Shown here: positions 55,012-63,614 of the stretch, one piece after another
How positions within the stretch are numbered: the first letter of the stretch is position 1
Layout of the letters: the number at the start of each line of letters is the position of its first letter
NCBI RefSeq assembly: GCF_019977755.1
Contig: NZ_AP025144.1
Coordinates: 1,984,001 to 2,048,000 of the forward strand
Direction: 5' to 3'
Length of the DNA: 64,000 nt
DNA from: Vibrio penaeicida
Lineage (GTDB): Bacteria > Pseudomonadota > Gammaproteobacteria > Enterobacterales > Vibrionaceae
Translations under genes and position numbers: made by a program
Notes under the pieces: model-generated
The model's input: only the letters and a program-made list of their open reading frames with translations
What the model was told of the DNA's origin: nothing
Databases searched by the model: none

Positions 55012-57077
55012 TGAACGCATTTGATAAAGAGCAACTGCAGGAAGCTCTTTTTGAGCTTCAAAAAAGCAAAGAAAAAGAACAAAAGTTGCTTGATGAGAAC
55101 AGAGCTATCCTCGCATCACTCTCTTCAATGACAGGTGCAAGCAATAAGCACCAAATCTTCAATGGGCTATTAAGTGTACTTAGAAAATACATCAAATTTG
55201 AAGACGCCATCGTACTCTCTAGAAACCTAGGTGAATCCAACTTCCAAACCTTGTTAAGCACCAACAAGGTCTTTAAAGATAAGGTTTGGTCTAACGACGA
55301 CAAATTTAATCGCGCGATCTTTGGTGAGAGCATCATTGTCTACCAACCGGAATCACTCCAGCAATTTGGCCAATTCAATTCAATATTAAAAGATCAAATC
55401 CAGTCGGTTTTGCTCACAGGAGTAGAGTCCGAGGCCAGCCAGTCGGTCATTTTGTTCATTGGCAAACAAAAAGGGCAGTTTTGTATAAATTGTAAAGCGA
55501 TTCTCGCACGCTTGTTACCGCTAATAGAGCGAGCCGTCATAGATATCGATTACAAGGAGAAGCTACAAACCCTTGTTGCAACACGAACCAATGAACTAAA
55601 ACAGAACAGAGAACGCTTTCGAGATTTTGCTAGTAGTGTAGGGGATTGCTTATGGGAAACAGACGTCAATTATCAGCTTACTTATGTCTCAAAGATCGAC
55701 GCCATAAAAACAGATTTCCATAGCAAGAAGATCCACGAGCTCGTTCAAGGCAATGCCGCACTCAATCATTTAATCTCGGCAATGGATACACGATCACCGA
55801 TTCGAGACCTTGAATGGTGTTACGACCTTGAAAAAGGCGTTTGGCTAAGTATTAGTGGCGCACCTTTATTCGATCTTGAAGGCGAGTTTTTTGGATATAG
55901 AGGCACGATAAAAGACATATCGCAAAGCAAGCAGAGATATTTAGAGTTAAAACGCGCTCGAATGGAGTCAGAAAAAGCTAACATCGCTAAATCTCAGTTT
56001 CTAGCAATGATGAGCCATGAAATAAGAACGCCTCTAAATGCCATTTTAGGCCTTATTGATGTCCAACTTTCCAAGTGTTCTGATGAAGATAATGCCGTTG
56101 TTTTAAAGATGATGGAATCATCAGCAGAGTTACTGCTTGCCATTATTAGCGACGTATTGGATCTATCTAAAATAGAGTCGGGGAGTTTCGACTTAGATAC
56201 TAAGAACGTCAAAATACGTGACATTGTCACTAGAAACCTTCAACATTACCAAGAGCTTGCGAATCAAAAATCCCTTTCACTCATGATAAACTTAGGTGAT
56301 GACTTACCAGAAGAAATTCACACAGACGCAACCAGGCTATCCCAAATCATGTTCAACCTAGTCGGGAATGCCGTGAAGTTCACCGATTCTGGCGAAATAA
56401 ATGTTGAAGTAACCACTAAAGATAGCCAAGCGTTGGTCATTAAAGTCTCGGACACCGGCATAGGTATGGACGATACTGCAATTGAAAAACTGTTCAAACC
56501 ATTCGTTCAAGCCGACAGTTCAATCACTCGAAAATTTGGCGGCACAGGTCTTGGCTTGGCCATTTCAAAACAATTAGCTTTGCTTTTGGGCGGCGACATA
56601 AAAGTTTCGAGCACACCCAACAAGGGAAGTACGTTTACTGTCACGCTGCCGATCGGTAGCATAAAAACTGATGAGAACATCGATAACAAACACAGTCATA
56701 GCAAAGTGCCACAAAAAAATTTGGAAGTAATGGTCGCCGAAGACAGCCCAGCAAACCAAATGGTCATTAAATTGATGCTATCGAATCTAGGGCATAAAGT
56801 GCACATCGTACCAAACGGTGTAAAAGCCATAGAGTTTGTTGAAACGAATCAAGAAAAGCTCGACGTTATATTTATGGACATCTCCATGCCAGAAATGGAC
56901 GGGCTAGCGGCAACCAAAATATTGCGGGAAAAGGGTGTAACGCTTCCAATCATTGCGCTCACAGCTCACGCGATGACGACTGACAAAGACAAATGTCTAG
57001 CCGCTGGCATGAACAAATTTGTCGCAAAACCCATCCGAGCTAAAGACATACAAGAAATTTTAAAAGTGTACTCGTAA
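55011..57077 (+). CDS. Hybrid sensor histidine kinase, VpsV/NahK-like
   Basis: A 688-residue cytoplasmic kinase without membrane helices. It has a coiled-coil start (about 1-35), a GAF-like region (about 40-185), a PAS domain (about 200-305), then the HisKA helix with phosphoacceptor His336 in [15 protein letters not shown]. The ATPase domain has [41 protein letters not shown]-terminal receiver has phosphoacceptor Asp623 in [12 protein letters not shown]. It is coupled to the NosP-like gene by a one-base overlap. In V. cholerae the homologue VpsV feeds into biofilm and quorum-sensing control; that role is carried over by inference. Confidence 0.88.
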   Translation: MNAFDKEQLQEALFELQKSKEKEQKLLDENRAILASLSSMTGASNKHQIFNGLLSVLRKYIKFEDAIVLSRNLGESNFQTLLSTNKVFKDKVWSNDDKFNRAIFGESIIVYQPESLQQFGQFNSILKDQIQSVLLTGVESEASQSVILFIGKQKGQFCINCKAILARLLPLIERAVIDIDYKEKLQTLVATRTNELKQNRERFRDFASSVGDCLWETDVNYQLTYVSKIDAIKTDFHSKKIHELVQGNAALNHLISAMDTRSPIRDLEWCYDLEKGVWLSISGAPLFDLEGEFFGYRGTIKDISQSKQRYLELKRARMESEKANIAKSQFLAMMSHEIRTPLNAILGLIDVQLSKCSDEDNAVVLKMMESSAELLLAIISDVLDLSKIESGSFDLDTKNVKIRDIVTRNLQHYQELANQKSLSLMINLGDDLPEEIHTDATRLSQIMFNLVGNAVKFTDSGEINVEVTTKDSQALVIKVSDTGIGMDDTAIEKLFKPFVQADSSITRKFGGTGLGLAISKQLALLLGGDIKVSSTPNKGSTFTVTLPIGSIKTDENIDNKHSHSKVPQKNLEVMVAEDSPANQMVIKLMLSNLGHKVHIVPNGVKAIEFVETNQEKLDVIFMDISMPEMDGLAATKILREKGVTLPIIALTAHAMTTDKDKCLAAGMNKFVAKPIRAKDIQEILKVYS

Positions 57078-57674
57078 ATTCGTAAAGTCATTAGCTGGAT
57101 TTAACTCCAGATACTATATGCTTGTATTTGTTAGGCAGAATACTCTTAGGAGATACCAATGAAAGCATTACATATCAGTTACATGGCTTTAGTCTTAACA
57201 AGTAGCCATCAAGCCTTAGCAACTAGACGTATCTTTTAATGGAACAGGCTCCATTTCGACAATTAACTGAGTCTCGAAATACGAGCTTATCGTAACGCTA
57301 ATAATCATGTCTTAATCTTTGATTAAAGTAATGATTATTAGCTATTTTATGGTAAATAGGATTATGGTTAAATAGCTCGAGTTTTGGTGGGTTAGGACAA
57401 AGAAATACGTGTAGTTCTTACTTAGATTCACATCTAATTTAACATAATATACATAATACGCACTGAATAAGCTTTTCTTAACATTCCCATTTTTTTTAAA
57501 TGACGTTCTCATATAAAATCATACGCACTTAGTTACCTATATATTGTTCAACATGATTAAAAGAATCTGGAACTACTTTTTCGATATGGAAGCAAAATCG
57601 GAAATACGCTTAAACGGCTCCGTATAAAGTATCTTAGATTCATACGTATAACGTCAGTCGTTCTTTCCATTATA
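57078..57674. other. 597-base AT-rich region with decayed small ORFs
   Basis: No intact gene. It holds a signal-peptide stub at 57159 (listed separately) and a 24-codon ORF at 57553-57627 (MIKRIWNYFFDMEAKSEIR) that is out of frame with the 57675 ORF. An imperfect palindromic stretch (TAATAATCATG..TAATGATTATTA) lies near 57300-57340. It looks like degraded accessory sequence. Confidence 0.45.
57159..57239 (+). pseudogene. Signal-peptide stub of a decayed secreted protein
   Basis: A 26-codon ORF with an excellent ribosome site (AGGAG six bases before ATG) encodes a signal peptide, MKALHISYMALVLTSSHQAL, then stops. In the +1 frame protein-like sequence continues (VSFNGTGSISTIN, a stop, VSKYELIV), which suggests a frameshifted gene for a small secreted protein. 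The evidence is short, so this is tentative. Confidence 0.4.
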
Positions 57675-57914
57675 GTGTTGGTCGGCTGCCCATATTTTCT
57701 TGTCCAGAGCACAAGCCAGATTCGTTATATTGACGTTAAAACAACTACCGCTCGATATGATGTCAAGGTACAAGAAGGTAAATCCGTCGTCACTATTGAG
57801 GATTTGAACTTGATATCAAAAACATCTAGCTCAATGATATTTATGAAGTATTCTGACGTTGAAAACGTCCTCATTCTAAATAAGAACATGATCATATCTA
57901 TGAAAAAGAATTAA
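57561..57914 (+). pseudogene. Small membrane-anchored protein, probably frameshifted
   Basis: The frame open from 57561 encodes a basic stretch (KRLRIKYLRFIRIT), a transmembrane helix (SVVLSIIVLVGCPYFLV) and a polar domain ending at 57914. No ATG exists in this frame: the first usual start is GTG 57675, which would cut the helix in half. An ATG with a plausible N-terminus (IKRIWNYFFDMEAKS) lies at 57553 in a different frame. One frameshift near 57595 would join the two. Function unknown. Confidence 0.4.
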
Positions 57915-58145
57915 GATGTTAAGGAGATGCTCTCTGTTGTATACCCTTTACTTAAGCTAAAGTAGTTACCCTAAACACTAACTAGTCATCAATGCTAGTA
58001 GGTCTCTGATATTTCTGTCTATTTAGGTCCTTCTCAATAAGCTCAAATTCGTTTGAACCTTATCTCATTCCAAATTAATGATTCTTTCTCTCTATATAAA
58101 CGCATTTCATAATCGTGAGTCAAAACAACTACTCAGGCTAGGTTT

Positions 58146-58688
58146 ATGACAATACTCCAACTAACTCTTCTGGTTTTTTTATTTATTATCGTTTTATCTT
58201 TTAAGCTCGCCGCTGGTAAAAACCAAAAAGGCGCTTCTAAATCAACAAATAAGTATCAGTATCAACCTAGAAAGTACCTTACAACAAAAGCAGAACTCTC
58301 CTTCTTTCATGCACTTGATAATGCTGTTGGTAGCAAATACCGTGTGTTTAGCAAAGTTCGTATCGCTGATGTCATTTCTCCGAAAAAAGGCTTATATAAC
58401 AAGAAGGAATGGCGCATTGCTTTTAATCAGATCAGCGCGAAACATTTCGACTACGTGTTGTGTTGCCCAAAGACGCTGGAGATTCTATTTACAGTTGAAC
58501 TAGACGACGCCTCACATCAAAAAGTGTCTCGCATTAAACGTGATGAACTGGTTGAACATGCTTGCGAAAGTGCTGGTATCAAACTTATACGGATTCCTGT
58601 TCAATCAAGTTACAAGCTAGAAGAGATTGCAGAGCTTTTTGATGTGCCCCCTACTCCTCCTGTCACTGCCAACGCTTTACCGGTATAA
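58146..58688 (+). CDS. DUF2726 protein with N-terminal membrane helix
   Basis: A 180-residue protein with an N-terminal helix (QLTLLVFLFIIVLSF). The DUF2726 domain, a restriction-endonuclease-like fold, follows: TTKAELSFFHALDNAVGSKYRVFSKVRIADVI, then HFDYVLCCPKTLEILFTVELDD and KRDELVEHACESAGIKLIRIP. The D..E-x-DD and conserved-Asp layout (FDYVL..VELDD) fits a nuclease-like active site, but activity is not shown for the family. It ends with a Pro-rich tail and a strong terminator. Confidence 0.82.
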   Translation: MTILQLTLLVFLFIIVLSFKLAAGKNQKGASKSTNKYQYQPRKYLTTKAELSFFHALDNAVGSKYRVFSKVRIADVISPKKGLYNKKEWRIAFNQISAKHFDYVLCCPKTLEILFTVELDDASHQKVSRIKRDELVEHACESAGIKLIRIPVQSSYKLEEIAELFDVPPTPPVTANALPV

Positions 58689-58695
58689 AACAGAA

Positions 58696-58720
58696 AAGGT
58701 CTAGACACCGTCTAGACCTT
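58696..58720 (+). terminator. Terminator after the DUF2726 gene
   Basis: AAGGTCTAGAC and GTCTAGACCTT form a perfect 11-bp stem around ACC, followed by ACTTTT, eight bases past the stop. Confidence 0.8.
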
Positions 58721-58851
58721 ACTTTTGAGTGTTAGGTTGCTACCTAAGCTTAACCTTATTCACTAAACACCCTATCTGTTCTATTTAATCATCTAACTGT
58801 TCCCAGCCCTTTCGCTTGTAATAATGCCATCAAACTTTTTGGAGTATTGGT

Positions 58852-59382
58852 ATGAAAAGCATAGCATTAGCAACAAGCTTCGTTTCAATGTGGGCAGCTG
58901 CGGACACAAAAATTCTGCACTCTGAAGGCTCTTTGATTCAAAGTGGTGACAAAATTTACTCTGTCGGGACCATCACTGTTCATTATGTAGAGCAGCACAA
59001 ATTTGATCGCATTAAAGCGAAACGTGGCGATTCATATTCTGGTTTCATCTCTGCTTTAGATAGCTGGGAAGAAATGGAATCCAACAGCTATTGGGAGGCT
59101 GCGGGGAATTTTAATACGGTAATGGGCGTTCTGCCGGACAAAATGAATACCATTGATATTCGAATTGCGAAAAACGAAAACAACCCCATTTTCGATTTGT
59201 ATATTAATGATACAAAAGTGGTCTCAAAGATCGATTCCAGAATTAAAAATGTACGTATTGCATCTACTGGATTCCAGTCAAATCTTAATTACGTTTATGT
59301 CAATTTCGTGCCTCACTCTTCTACGAGTAATAACAAGATTAACATTGATAGTATTACCATTAAATCAAATATAAGGCATTGA
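58852..59382 (+). CDS. Secreted protein of unknown function
   Basis: A 176-residue protein with a signal peptide (KSIALATSFVSMWAAA, cut before DTKIL). The mature part is rich in predicted beta strands (SGDKIYSVGTITVHYVEQ; NTIDIRIAKNENNPIFDLYINDTKVV) and has no Cys. A ribosome site (TTGGAG) precedes the ATG. It stands alone, AT-rich relative to neighbours. I do not recognise the family. Confidence 0.6.
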   Translation: MKSIALATSFVSMWAAADTKILHSEGSLIQSGDKIYSVGTITVHYVEQHKFDRIKAKRGDSYSGFISALDSWEEMESNSYWEAAGNFNTVMGVLPDKMNTIDIRIAKNENNPIFDLYINDTKVVSKIDSRIKNVRIASTGFQSNLNYVYVNFVPHSSTSNNKINIDSITIKSNIRH

Positions 59383-59634
59383 TGTAATTGACTTATATGG
59401 TGGTTTCAAATTTGTTTAAAATTGGTGCCATATTCTAGTTAAGAGTATATTAATCGGTAAAACAATTCACAATGTTTTGTTAGGTTACGGGCAATTTTTA
59501 TTTGGCTACCTCTCCCCTTGATACATAAGGGGTAAGACTGTTTTACCTTGCTGACTTAAGAGTAAATAATTTAAGCACAAGGGTGTCTATGAGGAGCATT
59601 TTATTCGCCTGTTTTCAATGGAACCGATTCAGAT

Positions 59635-62583
59635 ATGGATGCTTCAATTCATCACCAAAAACTCTCTGCCAAATGTGGTCATGTGGCTCTGCCATGGTTA
59701 CAACAATTCGAACTAATTACTCGTCAGTTTCCAAACCACCAAGCTATTTTAAACCCTTCCGGCGACTCTTTTAGTTATCAAGAGTTGGACAGTAAAGCTA
59801 ATCAACTTGCAAACTACTTACGTGATGCGCTTGGCCGATTGCCCGCGGGACACACGGGTCAAGTTGTCGCTGTGTGTTTTTCTCGGGTGAATGTCGAAGT
59901 CGCAACTGCGTTTTTGGCTGTTCTAAAACTGGGGGCTGCCATTCATTTTGTTGAGCCTAAGCTTGGGATCGAAGTGAATAACAAACGTTTGAGAAAAATA
60001 TCGCCTGATCTTGTCCTCCTTGACGAAAATAATGCTCACCTATCCCACGATATTGAAGAGTTTGAAACGTTGGTACTGAGCGAGCATCAACATCAAATAG
60101 ATCATGCCGCTGAAACAAGTATTGTGACTGTTGGGTCACGTAATAGTGCTTGTGTATTCTGCAGTTCAGGGACAACAGGTGAGCCCAAAGTGATAACAAT
60201 GCCAATGCTTCCACTGTCCAACCTAACTCGTTCTGCAAGCGAAGAGCTCCACCTATGCCCTGAAAGTCGCCTTATACAGCTTGCTCGACGTAATTTTGAT
60301 GCGGTGGTGCACGAGCTGGCGATTTCTTTAGGTAATGGAGCATGCTTAGTATTGGTGGACGAACAAACGATGTTTTGCCATCAAGGGTTTGTCGAGTTCA
60401 TAGAAGAGCAGCGAGTGTCACACATGACTATTACGCCTTCGCATATCAGCCATTTACTGAAAACACACGAAGGCAATCCTTCACGCATTTTTGAGCCTTT
60501 GAACACTGTTATGCTGGTTGGAGAAGCTTTTAGTGATGACCTCCCTCCTCGTCTAGCAAAGGCTGGCGTATCTCGCGTGGTAAATGGATATGGTCCATCT
60601 GAAGCCGGTATTTGGGTGATGAGCTCCGTGCTATTTGATTCAGGTGTATCAACAGAAATTATGCCGACTACACTAGGTAAGCCCGTTCGTGGCGTTGATG
60701 TTCGTGTTATGAGGCAGTGTGATTTAACACATACCTGGCAATTATGTGAAGCGGGTGAAAAAGGCGAACTACTGGTGAGTAACCGCCTTCAAAACGTTTA
60801 CAAAGATCAGAAAAACAATCAGAGTCGATATCTGTATATCCCAGACCCTATCACCGATAACATCGAGTGCTTTTACCGAACGGGCGACATTGTCGAAATT
60901 TCAAACCAAAACGAATTGGTCTTTGTGGGTAGGCAGGATAATCAAATCAAGCTCGCTGGACAGCTTGTTGTAACAGACGAAGTGGCAAACCAACTAAAAG
61001 AAGCATGTGTCACTCTCTTTAAAGCTCGCAACATCGATATATACATAGATGTAGAGCGAAATTCTCAGGGTACGCCGGTATCTTTAACTGCCTACCATAC
61101 CGCAGAAACACCTCAAGATGCTGACAACATTGCTTGCGAGATCAGTCGTTATCTAACTAATCAGCTCCCCTCTTACATGCTTCCGAAACGTTATGCTTGG
61201 CTGGAACGCTTTCCTATCAAAGTAGGAGGAAAATTAGATACGGTTTCAATCCAATCAAATGCTCAGGACTCTAAACGCATTCAGGCTCCGCAAACATTGC
61301 CTCAAACAGTTACTCAATTAGGTATCGCTAGTATTTGGCAGCATATCCTTTCGATGAGCGACTCCATTTATCTTGAGCATAGCTTTACGGACTTAGGCGG
61401 GACATCCCTGCAACTATTATCTATGTTGTCAGAAGTGAATCGAGAGTTTGGCATCCATATAAAATCAGACTCATTGATGCATATCGACACACTATTAAAC
61501 CTATCCGTAGCCGTTGAAAGTGCCATAAGCTGCCCTCAATCAGAAGCTTTACTGCCTCCTTCTGAGATCAATTCTTTGATTGAGATGAAATCCTCAGAAC
61601 ACAATAAATATCTGTTCTTGGTGCATCCTGGGGATGGTCATGTTCAGGTGTATCAAAAAATGATGCCTTTACTGCCAGATACTCTGAATGTTTATGGGTT
61701 ACGCGCACCTGGTGCCGAGGCTGGCGAAGAAATTGTCCCGTTTTCAGTTCTCGAATACGCGCAGCGTTACGCCAACCTCATTATGAAGCAGCAACCTCAC
61801 GGAGACGTCTTTATTATGGGGTATTGCGCTGGAGCCCCCATTTCCATAGAAATTGCCCGCCTCTTAGAACAATCCAATAGGAAAGTTGCGATGCTTGCAC
61901 TTGTAGACCTGCCTAATGGATATCACTTGCAAGAAAATACGGATATTGCGCAAGGGCTCGCTACCTTTTTTGAGCAAATGTACGGTGTGGATGTTTCTGC
62001 AAAGCAACTAAGAGAGCACGCAGACTCAGAAACGCAATTCGAACACCTATTCAAGCTTGCCTTACAGCAAGGAAAGGTCGCTCACAACGAAAAAGATCAA
62101 CTTCGTAATGCGCTCAATGGCGTTATGTATGAACCAGAGCAAGAAGACTCCGTTGAAACACTGCACCTTTTCTTCAAATACGCCTTTAAATTAGATATTC
62201 CATCCCAAAAACTGCGTAACCTTAGTAACGAAATGGACAGACTCAACTACATCGTGAATAAAGGACGAGCAAAAGGCGTTTTTCCTGCTGCTCTAACCAG
62301 CGATTATTTCTCTCGATTATTGGCAATGGAAAACACAACAAAAGAGGCAGTCCATGGATACGTGCCAGCTCCTTTAAGTATTCAAGGCAAAATTCTTTAC
62401 TTACATGCGCAGCCAAGCGTTGAGAACCCTATGGCCTGGTACCCTAACCCACAAACTTGGGTTCCCTATCTAAACAAGATGGAAGTACAACAGCTGAAGG
62501 GCGACCACTACTCGATTGTTAGAGAAGATCAGGATATGAAAGATCTCATTCGATGTTTAGCACCTCACATCACCGTTTCCTAA
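59635..62583 (+). CDS. Stand-alone NRPS-like enzyme (A-T-TE) with Cys thioesterase
   Basis: A 982-residue single-module enzyme without a condensation domain. Adenylation domain (about 20-545): A3 FCSSGTTGEPK (from 175), NFDAVVHEL with Asp222 where amino-acid-activating domains keep the residue that binds the amino group, A5 NGYGPSEAG, A7 YRTGD, A8 FVGRQDNQIKLAG, A10 PIKVGGKLD with Lys533. Carrier domain: DLGGTSLQLL, phosphopantetheine site Ser591. Thioesterase (about 650-982): nucleophile motif GYCAGAP with Cys731 instead of Ser, Asp758 (LALVDLP), His958 (GDHYSIV). Nucleophile-to-Asp spacing is 27 as in surfactin TE, but the Asp-to-His gap of 200 implies a large lid. No ribosome site is obvious at ATG 59635, yet no other start exists in frame. 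No phosphopantetheinyl transferase or tailoring gene lies within the window. Substrate unknown. Confidence 0.88.
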   Translation: MDASIHHQKLSAKCGHVALPWLQQFELITRQFPNHQAILNPSGDSFSYQELDSKANQLANYLRDALGRLPAGHTGQVVAVCFSRVNVEVATAFLAVLKLGAAIHFVEPKLGIEVNNKRLRKISPDLVLLDENNAHLSHDIEEFETLVLSEHQHQIDHAAETSIVTVGSRNSACVFCSSGTTGEPKVITMPMLPLSNLTRSASEELHLCPESRLIQLARRNFDAVVHELAISLGNGACLVLVDEQTMFCHQGFVEFIEEQRVSHMTITPSHISHLLKTHEGNPSRIFEPLNTVMLVGEAFSDDLPPRLAKAGVSRVVNGYGPSEAGIWVMSSVLFDSGVSTEIMPTTLGKPVRGVDVRVMRQCDLTHTWQLCEAGEKGELLVSNRLQNVYKDQKNNQSRYLYIPDPITDNIECFYRTGDIVEISNQNELVFVGRQDNQIKLAGQLVVTDEVANQLKEACVTLFKARNIDIYIDVERNSQGTPVSLTAYHTAETPQDADNIACEISRYLTNQLPSYMLPKRYAWLERFPIKVGGKLDTVSIQSNAQDSKRIQAPQTLPQTVTQLGIASIWQHILSMSDSIYLEHSFTDLGGTSLQLLSMLSEVNREFGIHIKSDSLMHIDTLLNLSVAVESAISCPQSEALLPPSEINSLIEMKSSEHNKYLFLVHPGDGHVQVYQKMMPLLPDTLNVYGLRAPGAEAGEEIVPFSVLEYAQRYANLIMKQQPHGDVFIMGYCAGAPISIEIARLLEQSNRKVAMLALVDLPNGYHLQENTDIAQGLATFFEQMYGVDVSAKQLREHADSETQFEHLFKLALQQGKVAHNEKDQLRNALNGVMYEPEQEDSVETLHLFFKYAFKLDIPSQKLRNLSNEMDRLNYIVNKGRAKGVFPAALTSDYFSRLLAMENTTKEAVHGYVPAPLSIQGKILYLHAQPSVENPMAWYPNPQTWVPYLNKMEVQQLKGDHYSIVREDQDMKDLIRCLAPHITVS

Positions 62584-62611
62584 AAACGTCCTGATAAGAA
62601 AAACCATTTAA

Positions 62612-62642
62612 AAAAAGACGATGGTTCAAGCATCGTCTTTTT
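62612..62642. terminator. Bidirectional terminator after the NRPS-like gene
   Basis: AAAAAGACGATG and CATCGTCTTTTT form a 12-bp stem around GTTCAAG, between converging genes. Confidence 0.9.
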
Positions 62643-62657
62643 AAATTGAATATAGGG

Positions 62658-63614
62658 TTACTTAACACTGAAAAATTCTTGTCTAAATTCGGTCACTTGC
62701 TGGTGGTAATACGATTCCCACTCGCGGTCATTTAAATGCGATTTCTCTCGTGTTCGTTGGTCGGCTAATCGACTTTTTAACTTACGGAGTTCCAACTGAT
62801 AGTCGTTTACTTCTTTTTTCTGCGCGTCAACTTGGTTTTCTCGCGCCTCTAACTCACGAATATCTTCACTTTCTAAGTGATGTAACCGTAACATTTTTCT
62901 AATATCGCGCTGATTCTCATGGCTATAGTGGCTTGGGATCAGCGATAGACCATATTCATATTGTTCTGCATTTGTTGATACGTTTAAGCCCTGAACACTG
63001 GTGTTCCACTGTGAAATGAGTGATTGATAAGCCTCAAAGAACATGTCTGGCTCTACGTGCGTTATTTCTTCACTTGCTAAACGAAAATCCAACAGTGTGA
63101 ATTGATCTGAAAGTATGACACTCGCCATATCACCCCATACTTGATGCGCACCCTCTTTAAAAAGTTGTACACGTTCTTTTAAGTTTCCAGCATTCTCCAA
63201 CGGTATATTAGCTTGTTGAAGATTCCACTCATCACTGAGAGAAGGAAAACGGGATAGCAATTGGTACCATCGCTCATCCATATTAAGTAAAGCTTTATCC
63301 AATTGGCTTGTGCAATCTCCAATAGCTCGGCATTTTTCCCAAAAGCTTTCCAGAGCTGAATACAAGAGCGCTCCTTTTAAGTCATCGAAACGATTCTCCT
63401 GTGTCTCTGGCATGCTTTTCGGGTCATCTGCTACGATCTTGGCTTGATCTCTAATCTCTTGAGCCTTTGATTGCTGCTCGGTAGCGTTAGATAAAACCGT
63501 GCTGCTTGGGGCTATGCCTGCCGTTCGTTCGTTAGCCGTATCGGAAGACAAGCTAAGGTAAGTAGCGCCCGCGAGTACAACGGGCACAAGAAAGGAAAAG
63601 ACCTTTGTCATCAT
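62658..63614 (-). CDS. Membrane-anchored coiled-coil protein coupled to sphingomyelinase gene
   Basis: A 318-residue protein with an N-terminal membrane anchor or signal (KVFSFLVPVVLAGATYLSLS) and a mostly helical body. The C-terminal 80 residues are charged coiled coil (RKMLRLHHLESEDIRELEAR onward). Two Cys (KCRAIGDC) may pair. Its ATG overlaps the TGA of the sphingomyelinase-like gene (ATGA), so the two proteins are made together. The anchor, helical body and position just after a secreted lipolytic enzyme recall lipase-specific foldases (Lif), but the family's conserved FDY-x-LSA motif is not clearly present. Chaperone function is an inference. Confidence 0.5.
   Translation of the reverse strand: MMTKVFSFLVPVVLAGATYLSLSSDTANERTAGIAPSSTVLSNATEQQSKAQEIRDQAKIVADDPKSMPETQENRFDDLKGALLYSALESFWEKCRAIGDCTSQLDKALLNMDERWYQLLSRFPSLSDEWNLQQANIPLENAGNLKERVQLFKEGAHQVWGDMASVILSDQFTLLDFRLASEEITHVEPDMFFEAYQSLISQWNTSVQGLNVSTNAEQYEYGLSLIPSHYSHENQRDIRKMLRLHHLESEDIRELEARENQVDAQKKEVNDYQLELRKLKSRLADQRTREKSHLNDREWESYYHQQVTEFRQEFFSVK

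Noticed and set aside
59589..59774. Short ORF starting MRSILFACFQW before the NRPS-like gene, with an AAGGG ribosome site
   Set aside because: It runs out of frame into the adenylation domain coding region and its later residues have no protein-like pattern; leader-peptide function cannot be excluded.
62658..63614. Firm annotation as lipase-specific foldase
   Set aside because: Layout fits but the conserved foldase motif is not visible, so only the analogy is reported.
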